64,000 nt of DNA from Pterobdella sp. o SKG-2022 (taxonomy: Eukaryota > Annelida > Clitellata > Hirudinida > Piscicolidae). Shown here one piece after another: positions 43,236 through 55,900 of this stretch. Where the stretch lies: NCBI GenBank assembly GCA_964035795.1, contig OZ038324.1:2618128-2682127 (forward strand), in the 5' to 3' direction. The translations under genes and the position numbers were made by a program. The notes under the pieces were generated by a model. The model saw nothing but the letters and a program-made list of their open reading frames with translations, had not been told where the DNA came from and searched no databases. Positions within the stretch are counted from its first letter, which is position 1, and every line of letters begins with the position of its first letter.

Positions 43236-45873
43236 TCAATCATCAGACTTAAATGAATGGTACTCGGACTGAGTGCCTCCTTGCCTAGTCAACACACCAA
43301 CCAAGATCTTCCTATCCAAGCATACAGCCATGTCCAGAGGAGTCATGTTGCCATAACAACGGTAGTTTATGTTGAGAGGGTTGGAAGTGGGTGGGATGGG
43401 CAGGTTTGAGAGGGATACAACTCCAATCTCATCCCCAATCTTCACCATTTCGTGTAGTAGGGTGAAGCCACATTTGCCTTCCTTTGATAGGGGTAGTTGT
43501 TATGTTGGTGTTTCATGGTGTGTGATGTGTTATAGTGCATGTTATGTTTTGTGAACAAAAAAATGAAATTTTAAACTTTGAAACACACATACAATATAAA
43601 TACAGTTTAAAAAAAAACTTTTAATTTATCTAGTGTGGAAACATCAAATCACCACCTTGGATTTCAACATACAATGTAACTTGAAACCAGGCACAAAAAA
43701 TTGAATGAATTACTAAAACATATAAATAGCTTTAAAAGCAAAAAAAATCTTTTAATAAAAAATTTTAAAATTTGAAGCCGAACGTCGAAATGAACCAACA
43801 ATGATGATACTTATTTATATGTATGCCCATCGTCACGTAGAACTCGTGGAAACATGAACGTTAAGCAATGATGTTAATGGTGACTGTTGTTTAGCAACTA
43901 CGATGATGGGTCTTTGATGACGATGATGGGTGTTTAGTGACGATGATGGTGGTTATTATGATGTTGATGTAGGGTGATGCGGTATTCCTAAAGCGCTTTT
44001 CTTTATAGATCATAGCGGCTGCTAGAAAGGTAAAGTAGAGAAAACACACTGTGTAACAGGTGCTAATTGTCGGCACACACGGGATCGAACCCGGTAACTT
44101 TAGACAATTCGACTAATGCTCTACCAGGTGAGCTATAGGGCCGACAAATGATACAAATATAAAGCTACCAACCACAGCATTGATGTCAGCGTTGCAGTTA
44201 GTGACGAGGTATTTGATGATGGAGTAGCTGTCAGGATTCTCATGGGAGTAAGCTAGGTGAATGGGTGGCTTTCCTGGAAGTTTCAAGAGTGTTAATGATG
44301 ATATTATATTGCTAAAAAAATAATTTATTTATTGACATAAATATAATTACTTTATTTGAAAATATAATGTATTCAATAAAATAAAAATAATTTTTTAGAA
44401 ATTTATATCATAACAAATATTTAATTTAATTGAAATTATACATACTATAAATAAATTCTTCAAAACACACATATTGTTTTATTAATGAAGATAATTAAAT
44501 AGTATTATTAAACATAAAAACCCTACCAACCATCATAATTAAGCATATTGACAGCGAGGTTAGGGGGGTATGTGTTGGGGTTAGATGTGATGGTGAAGTT
44601 GGGGTAAATCTTGTTAATGAAGGCGAGTTCTTGAGGGGTTGGAAGCATTGTGAGTTTTTGAACCAGTACCAGATCTCCTGGAGAAAATAAAATTATACGA
44701 TGTAATTTTTTAAATGTATCTTAAAATTTCCTCATTATATAAAAAAAACTAGATTATATGAATATTTTACACGGTTAAACTGATGGAAAGATAAATGAAG
44801 TAGTACAGTTACAACATATAGCTTAAACTGATTAATACCAACCAACAAAATCTATTTTATGAATTATTTTTTCTTGCCATGAAAAATGGAAAAACTACTT
44901 GTATAGATGAAGTGAAATGAAATAGTTATTACTATGGAGATATTAATAAACTATGCAAACTGCTTTCAAGCCCAATTACAGGGAAATTTACAGCAGATTT
45001 AATTAAATTAATTAATGTGGCGAACCTCGAGCACAAGCGATATGAAGGGGTGTGTCGCCTGCCCTGTCTTGGATGTTACTGGAAGCTCCCAAGATGGTTA
45101 ACAATCTGTCAAATGGTGTCAATTAAATTTGATTTAAATGATTTTTGAGATTATGTGTTGTGGTGTTTGATTTTCTTTATTATTTATTGTGTTTTACAAA
45201 TTATCTTTAGTTTTTAAATGAGTGGTATTAATTGAAACCTGGCACATTTATGGGAGCCGATGACACTGGCTAAATGGAGTGGTGTATGGAGATAAGTGTT
45301 GTTTTGGATATTGAGATGTTGATGGCTGAGACGACGAAGTGATAAAGCCAGTTGTTTGACATCATTTTGAATCACTGCTAAATGCAGAATTCTGTAAGTT
45401 TGAGGTTGTTTTTAATGAGATCATTTGCTTAAAAAAATAAATTAATTAATGACATACGTGTCTCCATCAGAATTTTGAGGAAGATTGAAGTTGAAAGCAG
45501 CATTTGATTGATTGTCAAAGATGTTTGATGCCTTACCAATGTCCTCCATAGTGGAGAAGCATTCTCTCTGTAACTGAAGTGGAGAGGAAGCACATCCTGG
45601 GTAGCTATGCATGACATTTTCAGATAAAGATGAAAAACTCTCAGTTGTCAAATTGAGGTTGTTTAATTTTTGTTCCAAGTCCTCTTGGCCATGTTTTGAT
45701 TGAGTTGATGTGTTTGAGAGACATATGCCAGAATCAATAGAAATAGCGTTGAATTCTTCAGCCATTTTGACATGAACTGGGTGTAAAGCAGTTGATGAAC
45801 TAGCAGAATATGGGTTGATATTTTTTTGGTTATTGTTAGGCTCAGTCGAATCGTTAATTGTTTGGAAACTCAT
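43236..45873 (-). CDS. IkappaB/Cactus-type NF-kappaB inhibitor, six exons
   Basis: Ankyrin-repeat inhibitor that holds NF-kappaB/Rel dimers in the cytoplasm until it is phosphorylated and degraded (family knowledge). Exons on the minus strand: 45873-45458, 45391-45239, 45105-45026, 44677-44531, 44273-44173, 43481-43236. All phases join, giving about 380 aa (human IkappaB-alpha is 317). The N-terminal tail holds SIDSGICLS, a DSG-type phosphodegron with Ser48 and Ser53. Ankyrin repeats follow: TPLHLASVIGSHKCARLL, DRAGDTPLHIACARGDL, GKPPIHLAYSHENPDSY, GFTLLHEMVKIGD and MTPLDMAVCLDRK. There is no obvious C-terminal PEST run. Introns 4 and 5 both start GTTGGT, and intron 5 contains a SINE. The gene is transcribed divergently from DTD2. 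Which IkappaB subtype it is cannot be decided by eye. Confidence 0.9.
43966..44145 (-). mobile_element. tRNA-derived SINE, copy 3
   Basis: On the minus strand: head GTCGGCCCTATAGCTCACC to GTGCCGAC, box B GGTTCGATCC, body with CACAGTGTGTTTTCTCTAC and AAAGCGC, ending in a TACATCAAC-like tail. It lies in IkappaB intron 5, 28 bp from exon 5. Confidence 0.9.
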
Positions 45874-46499
45874 AACTTTTTAGAAATTTATTGAAATCCT
45901 AACTTTCAAAATTAAAGTTTTTTTTTCCGAAATTGTAAGCAAAAATGTCCTTAAAAGAAATTATAATTTTAAACCTATCAAAGTTTCGATTATCGATCAA
46001 AAAACTTAACTAATTGTGTAAAAATGGTAATTTTTAGAATAAATGAATTCACTTGAACTAATGAAGTCGTAAAATCGTAAAAACTTTCGATTTTAACACT
46101 TAAAAGAACACGTAAAGGAGTTTTCTATGGAAATCCCACCTAAATTTCTATTATTAGGCACTCAAACTTTACGATGGCTGTTATAACAAGCTTAACAATG
46201 TAAAATTTTTTATTTTAATTCTAATATTAATAAGAAGCTAAAACTTTGTTATTATTTAATAATATTGATGAATCTATAAAATTTTTTAGTTAATGCATAT
46301 TTAAAATACATTTTCACCAGTTAAAACTTTATTTTATTTTTTTAATATTTGTTTAGTTTGTTATATTTTTTTATAACCTGTGGCTCTCGGAATCGATTAT
46401 TCAACGTAAATTCGAATGGTGTGGATAACGTTTGATGCAAATAGTATTGTTTAATATTGTATTGACTGGCCTAAATTTTTATAATTTATTTTTAATAAA
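45874..46499. promoter_or_regulatory. shared divergent promoter region, IkappaB and DTD2
   Basis: The start codons of IkappaB (-) and DTD2 (+) are 626 bp apart and transcribed away from each other, so this AT-rich interval must contain both promoters. I see no clear TATA or Rel-binding site, so shared regulation is inferred from layout only. Confidence 0.4.
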
Positions 46500-47500
46500 A
46501 TGACTGCAAAGTTTAAAGCTCGTCTTTTAATACAGCAATGCTTATCTGCTACGTTGAGACACGAAGTTGAATTTAATAAGGAAGAAGTTAAGGTTTCCAA
46601 TAAATAACTTTTATTAATTTTTGCAAAATTATTGCAAAACATTTTTTTCAATATTAAGATAGGAAGAGGTTGCGTCGTGTATGTTTGCTTCAAAGAAGAT
46701 GCAAATGAAGAAACCGTTTTGAAAATAGGTTTTCAAATAATAGTTTTAAAAATTTTGAATCTTAATGATTTTTTACACAGTTATAATAAAAAATATGAAT
46801 CAATTATATTTCAAGTCCTTAAATTTAATTCTACTTGAAGATTTTGAATTATTAAGTTTTCCAAAATTTCTTTAAGCCATAACATTAATTTCCCAGTTGA
46901 TGCAATGTTGGAACTGAGATTGACTCCAAATGACCATGGACAAATGGTGACTATAGGAGACCTGCCAGGAGATATCCTACTTGTGCCACAAGCTACCCTT
47001 GGTGGAAAGGTTTGGTTTTTTTGTAACAACACCAAAGACTAAAATTTATTTTAAAAAAGCATAACAATTTTTGCAAGACTAATTTGCATCATCAATTACT
47101 TGATGTTGTGAATGATTGTTATCTTTGAATATATTTTTTTACAAAATTTTATTATGGACATACGTTATTCCAAATAAAAAATATCTATATTAATGCTGAT
47201 TTCAAAAATATAAATTAATAATTTATTTCAAAAGATTTTCATAAAGGTTAAATATAAAGTGTATACAATACTCTATATAAGTATATATAATACTCTAAGG
47301 TAAAGGGCAAATCCATACAATACCATGGAAACATGGGCAAGGATAAAGGCTTAAAACTATATGAAGATTTGCAGAGGGCCATTCACAACAGATTTGACAA
47401 TGAAGTTCCAGAGAGAAAGTTGCAGTGTGGATGTTATGGGGCCACTCAGATCCTGTCTATGGTCACTAATGGTCCTTCCAGTCATCTTGTTGATTTGTGA
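46500..47500 (+). CDS. DTD2: D-aminoacyl-tRNA deacylase 2 (ATD type)
   Basis: DTD2, also called Animalia-specific tRNA deacylase, hydrolyses mischarged aminoacyl-tRNA in translation quality control. Exons: 46500-46592, 46659-46728, 46897-47009, 47300-47500, all phases consistent, about 158 aa (human 168). In order: KFKARLLIQQCLSATL, GRGCVVYVCFKEDA, DLPGDILLVPQATLGGK, VKGKSIQYHGNMGKDKG, then QCGCYGATQILSMVTNGPSS. The PQATLGG motif and the Gly-Pro pair in TNGP near the C-terminus are the active-site signatures that separate DTD2 from DTD1 (SQFTL in DTD1). All three donors have T at +3 (GTTTCC, GTTTTC, GTTTGG). The start is the only upstream ATG in frame and agrees with the family N-terminus. 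Confidence 0.93.
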
Positions 47501-48034
47501 ATTCTTATTTCAGTTGTGTTTTTTGGTTGGAACTCTTATTCATGGTGTTAAATTTGAGGTATTTTCATTTGAATTTGGTTAATATTCGTTGATAGTTTAT
47601 ATTTCAAATGAAATTTTGTTTTGAATTTTTCTTGATTTATTCCTTGAAGTTTGTTGCTTGAAATTGGTTTTTTTAGGTTAATTTTAGATATTCAAAAACG
47701 TTTCATTCTACCTTTCAAGTTTTAATTCTTCTTCACTTTCAGTATTTGTTTCTAGACTTATTTATGTTCGCACTTTAATGGAGTACTGTGTTTATTTATG
47801 TTTTAATTTGTCTTCTACAATTTTCGCCATTGCATTTTCGGCTTGTTTCGTTTTGGACAAGCACTTTAATATTCTATTTGATATTTTTAATTTTAAGTTC
47901 AAAAATTTGAATTTTAATAAACTTTTAAACTTCAGTTATATTTTTAATATATAATATAAAAAAATAATAATATTAAATACCAAAGACTTAGTATTGTTTT
48001 TTATCCCTATTTTCGACGACGAGATATTCCAATA
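47501..48034. other. DTD2 3' UTR and UQCRC1 upstream region
   Basis: The 534 bp between DTD2 and UQCRC1 hold no ORF. An AATAAA near 47916 could end the DTD2 transcript. The UQCRC1 promoter must lie close before 48035 but shows no clear motif. Confidence 0.4.
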
Positions 48035-51000
48035 ATGGCTGCTTCTAATTTCTTGCGCTCGTTTCAGTACTCAAAAATCTTGAAAAAGTGCAGCAAGGTT
48101 TAAGCGTAATTTTTAGTATGATAGAATTATCAACTATTTTATCTTTCTATATTTTTATAAAGACAAGGTCATTGGTTGAAATATACTGTTAAAATTATCT
48201 TGTATAATATAGTTATAAATAAATTTTTTATTATTCACAGAATTTATCAGTTTTTTCTAGAAATTCATCACACGCGGTTTCATTTCAAGACACTCTTACT
48301 CATCCAGATAACAATGTTAGTGGCCACCACTTCCTTATTCCATCTAAAATTTATCTTCATTTTTAACATTTTTTGACATTCAAATTTTTATGAAATTTTC
48401 ATGACTTATACGATATATCAGTAATTATTCGAAGCATCAGTATTGAACTAATCAACATAGGTAACTACATTGAAGAACCAACTTAAAGTGGCATCAGAAG
48501 GAACTGGTGCTCCAACTGCCACTGTGAGCATTCTCACCATTATTATCTATTCTGATATTAATATTTTAGAACCCAGCTTTAAAGCAATGACATTAAATTT
48601 CATAGATATAAACAGACAATCTTAACACATCTGAAAATGCTTACGACAAGGTGGGTTTATGGCTAGACTTGGGATCGAGGCACGAGGCTGAAAATATGAA
48701 TGGTGTTACATCTCTCTTGGAACATCTCTTTTTCAAGGTTTTTTAACATTTTCAGCTTGTAATATTATCAATGTGTATATCATCTTAAAAATTTGATTAT
48801 TTCATCTATATTGAAAATTAATTTAATGTAAAATTACCAATCAATTTAACCTAAATATTTCAAATAGGGCACACCCAAGCATTCACAACAGAAGCTTGAA
48901 GCTGATCTGGCATCTTCAGGAATCATACTCGACTCATATGTGTCTAGAAATCAATTGGCTTTCTATGCCAAATGCCTCAGTGAGAATGTTCCAAAGGGTA
49001 TGTTTGCTTCTTGGGTTAATTGATATGTTAACATTTTCAAAGCTCATTTTTGAATTTTTCTTACTGTTGTTGCTACATAAATCAAACTAAGATATTTTGG
49101 AAAATTTTGCTTTCATTGGGGTCAACCCGAGATTTGTAACTATTGAACACCTTTCACAGCTGTCAATATCTTGTCTGACTTGGTTCAGAATAGTTCCTTC
49201 GCAGAGGCAGACATTGAGAAGGAAAAAGACAGCCTTCTGAATCAACTCAATGTTGGTTTGCATCATCTTCATCAGCATCATAATTTTCATCATCACTTTC
49301 ATCATTTTCACAACCACCATTAGCATCATCATCATCACTATTTGCACATACAAAAACACACTTATAAAAACACATACACTAACATCTGCACAGGCTAGTG
49401 AGTCAGACCTGGCATTAGTGGTGATGGACTACCTACATGCCACAGCTTTCCAAGGCACCTCACTATCCCGATCTCCCATGGGTACCACTCAGTCTATCAG
49501 GTGGGTGTGGCTAGGTGCATGCCAATCAAATTTATAAATGTTTTTAAAATAAAACAACAATAATAAATTCATCAAAGAGCATATAGTAATTGTTTTTTAT
49601 TAATAATAATAAAAATAGGATAACAATTTTCTTGATTTTTATCATAAAATGAGGAAGATTTTAGATATATATATTTTTTCAAAAAACTAAAATTTTTAAC
49701 TAGTTTTATTTTGTTATAATTCATTAATATAATAATATTAATTATGACAAAATTGAATTTTTCGAAAATTTTATTTTTTGAAAAAATATATGTATCTAAA
49801 ATCTTCTTCATTTCATGATAAATATCAAGAAAAATGAATTAAAAAAATACATAAGATGTTTCTAAAAAAAAGCATAATAATTTATTACATACATTTGCAT
49901 AATATCAAAAAAAAAACCGACTGGAATATAATTCTCTAGAGACATCATGTATTGATGTTTTGCTAATTGTTTTTTAAAATAACTTCACAAAATGAGAATT
50001 TTTTTGATGCTTTTTTTATTCAACTAAAATTTAGTGAGCTTCCTGAATGACTTATGAAAAGGTTGTACTTATCAAAACTTTTAGTTAAAAAAACAAGTAT
50101 CAAATAATTGCCTCATTCTCAAAGTTATTTTTAAAAAATTGTATTATAATCTAATGGAAACACTGATAGCATTTGATATACACACTATAACAACACCAAC
50201 GTCCACACACACACACACACACACACACACTGGACTGGAAGTGCGTTATCCACTTGACAGTAGGTGCACTGAAGATTGATTTCTGGAACATTTCTTCACG
50301 TGGTTATGAAGTCCTTGTTTTTTGAAAACGTTATTGCAATTCGGACAATGTTGTAATGATGGTGCTTTGTGGACTTGGCGAATGTGGTTTGTCAGACCTG
50401 CCTTGTTGACCGCTATTTTGTTGCAACCTGGATGCTGGCATTGGAATGGAGAGCTTTTGGAGTGAACATCAAAAATATTTTTTTTCAAATCTTTTTTTGA
50501 TTGCTCGTTTCTTTCAGCTTCTTCATTTATTTTTTGCGATAGCGATTTGATATTTTTGCGCCAATCGTTTCTGTTGCGAGCTTCTGTTTTCCAGGTGTCA
50601 ACAATGTTTAGCTTTTTTAGGTCTGTATATATTAGGTCATGCCATCTCTTCTTTTGACCACCTTGAGACCGTGAACCTTCAGCAATTTTGCTCACCATTA
50701 ATTTCTTCTGGAGCCTTGAATTTTCCATTCTTTCCAAGTGCCCAAGCCACTGGAGTCTTCTTCGTTGAATCATCACGTCAACTCGCTCTATTTTTGAATT
50801 ACATCGTAGTTGGGTGTTTCTCAGTTTGTCCCAAAGAGAAGTCCCCGTGATGATTCTCAGACACCTGTTTGTGAATACTTGGAGACGCTGTATGTGGCAT
50901 TGAAGAACATTCCAAGTTTCGCTGCCGTATAATAGCGTTGGTATTATAATGGCTTTGAAAAGTTTCAGTTTGGTGGAAACTTTTATTTTTCGTTGATACC

Positions 51001-52889
51001 ATACCAACCGACTAAGGCTGCGAAAGACTTGGGATGCTTTATTTATACGTGATTCAACTTCTGCATCGACTGTGTTGTCACTGTTTAAGATACTGCCCAG
51101 GTATTTAAACTGTGTCACTTGTTCGATGTTTATATCGTTACGTATTGCCAGCGTTGTGTTGAGGCTTGGAATTGAGTTTTTTGGTAGAATGGTCATGTAT
51201 TTTGTTTTGCTGAAGTTTATTCTCAGTCCAAATTTGATGCAAACGTCATCTATTGAAGTGACAAGGCATTCCAGGTCTTTGATGTTGTCGCTCGTGATCA
51301 TTATATCATCGGCATAAGCTATTGATTGTACTGTTATAGCCTCTTCTAGCTTATAGCGACTGTTATGCATCAACGGGGCATTGTGGCTATATTCAATGCG
51401 AATGCCTTTGTCTGGGTGGTTCTTGAGTGCCACTCTTATCACAGCGTCGAGGTATGTATTAAAAAGCATAGGAGCCAGCACATCTCCTTGTTTCACCCCA
51501 ACGCTGATGGGAAACTCATCGGACAACTGTCCATCAGCCCGGATCGCTCCTGTTGTACAGCTATGGAGAGCTTTAAGGATGCGAATTATTTTTTCTGGCA
51601 AGCTGAAGGATTTCGACAGAATTTCCCAGAGAGCGTCTCGGTTGACTGTGTCGTAGGCCTTTTGGAGATCATTGAAGCAGAGATGAATGGGCTTTTGAAA
51701 TTCCTTTGCCCTCTGCATCAGGATCTTCGCTGCATATATTTGGTCGCAGCAACCTCTATTCGGCCTAAAACCACATTGGTTTTCACCCAGTTGTTTTTCT
51801 ATGACGTTTTGCATTTTGTTTAGAATGGCTCTGCCAAACACTTTGCTAGCCACACACAGTAGGGCGATTCCTCGGTAATTTTCACAAAGTGATCTTGCTC
51901 CATGTTTGTGAATTGGAACTATTATTTGATTTTTCCAATCACTTGGAATTGTTTCCATTTCCCATATCTGGTCTGAGATCACTTTTAGCCAATATACCGT
52001 TTCATTGGCGCCAATTTTGAGCATATTTGAGCTGATTCCATCTAAACCCGGAGCTGTTTCTAATTTACATTGCTTCAAAGCATTTGTTAGCTCCATTATG
52101 GAAGGGGGCTTAGATAGATCTGCTACCTCTTCATCATCAAGTGTGATTATAGAAGGTAGAAGCTCGCTGTATGCCGTAGTGTCTACTGTGGAATCGGAAC
52201 TGGCTGCTGATGCAGTGTTCTTTCCATCTTATGATTTTATCTTCTGATGAAAAGAGTGTTTGTCTGCCATCTAAAGATTTCAAATTTGTCGAAGGTTTTA
52301 TTTTTGTGTGTTTTTCTTTTTTCAGTAGTTTGAGAATTGAACCTCCCCGGCCCTGTTTGTTGGTGAGTTCGGTTGTTTTCTCAGCTTCTTCAGTCTTTTC
52401 TTCCCACCACGTATCGATAGCTTTTCTACAAGCTTTCCTGGATGCAGTTTTTATTTCTTTGTAGCTGCTAATCAGATTTTGTGGGATTGCACGACCGTTT
52501 TGTTTGAGGGCTTTTATTTTGAAGTGGAGTTCAGATTTTTCTGTTGAAAGTTTTTTAACCTCTTCATTTACCCATGGTCTTTTAGGCATTTTATTTTTTT
52601 TTGGTAATTGTTTTGAGGCGTTCAAAAAACTTTCTTTGAAGCATTTCCACATCTCTTCTACTGAATTATTTTGGTCTATTTTGTTCAAATTATATGTTAA
52701 TTCTTCTTTAAATTTGTTTATGTATATTTTTTCTAATTTTTTTTTGGGTTCGTTATTTTATCGTGGAGTATATTTGTGTTATTATTTGGGTTTTTATTAT
52801 ATTTTATTTTATGATTCTTCAGTATCAATTTGGATATAACCATATTATGATCTGAAATATGAAATCCTTAGTAAAAATGAAGATTGAAA

Positions 52890-52971
<82 letters not shown>

Positions 52972-55900
52972 TTGCAGACACCTGGACAAAGCTGCAGTTG
53001 AATCTTTCCACAAGTCATTTTTTAAGCCATACCGCATGGTGCTTGCTGGTGCTGGAGGTCTGTCTATATTTATTGTCTCAGTTTTTGTGGTTGTATGGAT
53101 TTTACATATGAAATCAAACCAATTACTTCATATTATAAGATGTATGAAGTGGAAAGATTAAAATGTAAACAAAGTCACACACGCAGGAGTGAAGCATGAG
53201 GAGTTAGTGAAGTTAGCAGAAGAGAACTTGGGCAGTCTGCAGCCCACATATGAGACAGGCATCCCTCTGCCTCCTGCATCAAGATTCACTGGAAGTGAGG
53301 TGGGTTATCTATACTACTTTATCTACTGCTATATGAAGTTTAAAAATTGGTCAATGTGTGTAACAAAGACATAAAACCATTCTTAACCAATTTTTGTTTA
53401 GCTCATGCTATTATGGAAAGAGATGTGAAACGATGATGAGGATGTTGATAATGAATCAACTTATTATCAACTCAATACAACTATCTATAGATCATTCAAT
53501 ATTATTTCAGTGAATCCATAGCTACCACTCTTCACTGCACAGATAAGGGCCCGATATGATGACGAGGCACTGACGCATATTGCACTGGCAGTAGAGGCAC
53601 CTGGAGTTGAGAGTGAAGACTCCTTGGTGATGCAGGTGCAGTAAAATTTTTGCTTTGTTTTATTTTTTTTTCAGTTTGATAAAGATACAATTTGATGTTT
53701 GATTTTGGTTGTCTAGCACGTCAGTTTCAAATACTTTAAATGTGCCTCAAAACTGTTTCCGATTGAGGAATAACGTCATTTATATCCGATATATAAAAAC
53801 ACCTTTAAGAATATGTTTTATTCCTAATGAAAATTTTGAATTTAGGGTTTGTATGAATGGTTCAAATGAGGAATGTAAGAATGCTTCAAATGGTTGTTTA
53901 GATAAGTTGGAGAGGGTAAATAGTTATTTAGAAGACAATGTGAATGGTGGAGGAGGAAGTGAGCTAGCTGTTACACGAAGGATCTGGCTGGGCTGGAAGG
54001 CATTCAACAGTGTGTCTTCTATGTTATATGGTGAAAGACACACATGGAATATTAAAGGACAAATTTATATGACATGTGTGAGGCCTGTCATGACATATGG
54101 CTCAGAAACCTGGTTAGTAAGATCCGTTGAAGAGAGTATTTTGAGAAGAGCAGAAAAACGGATGCTTAGAATGATGTGTGGTGTGCAGCTAGCTGATGGT
54201 GTGAGTACAAAGAAGTTGATGGTTAGATTGGGGTTAGATAGTACGATAGTTGAAGTGGTGAGGCAAGGGAGTTTGAGATGGCTGGGTCATGTAGTAAGGA
54301 AAAGGGATGATGACTGTGTCAAGCAGGCGTGGAGGTTTGAGGTTGAAAGTAGTAGAAGAAAGGGGAGGCCAAGGTTAACCTGGAAAGGGATGATGGAAAA
54401 CCTTTGTCGTGGGCTTGGATTAGTTCTTCAAGATGGCTACAACAGGGTGAAATGGAGAGAGAGGGTTAGGTCATGGAAAGAAGTCAGTGACCTCTTGGAA
54501 AAGGGAAAAATGTTGACTATAATAAAATGATAATGATGATGAGTTTATTTTATTTCTTGAATTTTTTTTGGGAATAGAAAGTGTTTTTATTTGAATTTTT
54601 ATGTTTGGCTCGAAGAATTAAAATGTATATATGAATACGAAATAAACTTTAAAATCAATCAGTTTTTAGATTATATTTATAAAAAAAGTAATGGATAAGT
54701 TTTTTGGTTGTCGGCAGGTGGCGTCAACCTTAGTGGGCAGTTGGGACAAGAGTGTTGGAGGGGGCATCAACTTGGCCTCAAAGATGCCTTTGGCTGCATC
54801 CTCCATCGAGCTGTGCCATGCTTTCACGTCCTTCAACCTCACATACTCGGGAACTGGATTGTGGTCAGTACTGCTTGTCATTGTTAATCTTCATACTTCA
54901 TTCACAGCATTGGTCTTGCCACTAATGATGATGATGATGACAGGGGAGCTTATGCAGTGTGTGACCCTCACTCAATTGAAGACTTCTTCTACAACTTGCA
55001 GGGAGAATGGTTAGTGGGTGATGAGACTGATAGATATTAACATGGTAACATCACCATAGGATGCGCATTTGTACCAGCGCCACAGAGTTTGAAGTGCAAA
55101 GGGCTCGAAATGCTCTCGCCACATCCATCTTCTCCAAGAGCACTGACACGAGCCTTGTGTGCCAGGATGTCGCAAAGTTAGACTTTTGTGTCTGATTTTG
55201 TTTCATGTTTTGTTCAAGTTATGAATCAATAACTATATACAAAACCCGTTAAACGCATTATGTTTCGTGCTGCTAAACATGTGTCATAACACTAATTGAT
55301 TGAATCAACTTAATGGCAATGCATCAAGCATTATTCACTGGATATGCAACATTAAACTGATGATCTGGTTCATCCTGGCTTGTTGCTTACTGAGATTGCG
55401 ATTCTTGGATGGTGAGGTGGTCTTCATTTATCAACCTCTTTCCCTTCTTTAAAAAACGCTATAAAGATTAATCAACTAGAATGCTAATTCGACGAGTAAA
55501 ATAAAGCGATTTGGACGTATAGCTCAAATTTGATTTTCCGAGTTTGAAAGCCTGCAGGAGTCGTTGTAGGTCGTGGGGGTTTGGAACAAATGCAAAAAAA
55601 CTTGGACGCAGTTGAGGATATCCCCTAACCATAAAATCCTTCTGAGTAATGTTTAAGGTGTCGATCAATGCTGACTCATCAAAGCAACTTATACTGATAT
55701 ACAAATAAAACTGACTTCAAAAATGATTAGATTGATCTTTAGTTAATCTTATGCTAACAACCTGACAGACAGGCTCTTTATTTGGGTCGTAGAATCCCTT
55801 ACTATGAGGTGAGTCTTCAATTGATCACTTTTATATCATACCCCATCTTCTTCAACCAATCACTTATCAATCTTACCATATCTACTCCAATCAAGTTGCA

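Noticed and set aside
51365..51823. 152-codon plus-strand frame
   Set aside because: Antisense shadow of the reverse transcriptase of the minus-strand LINE.
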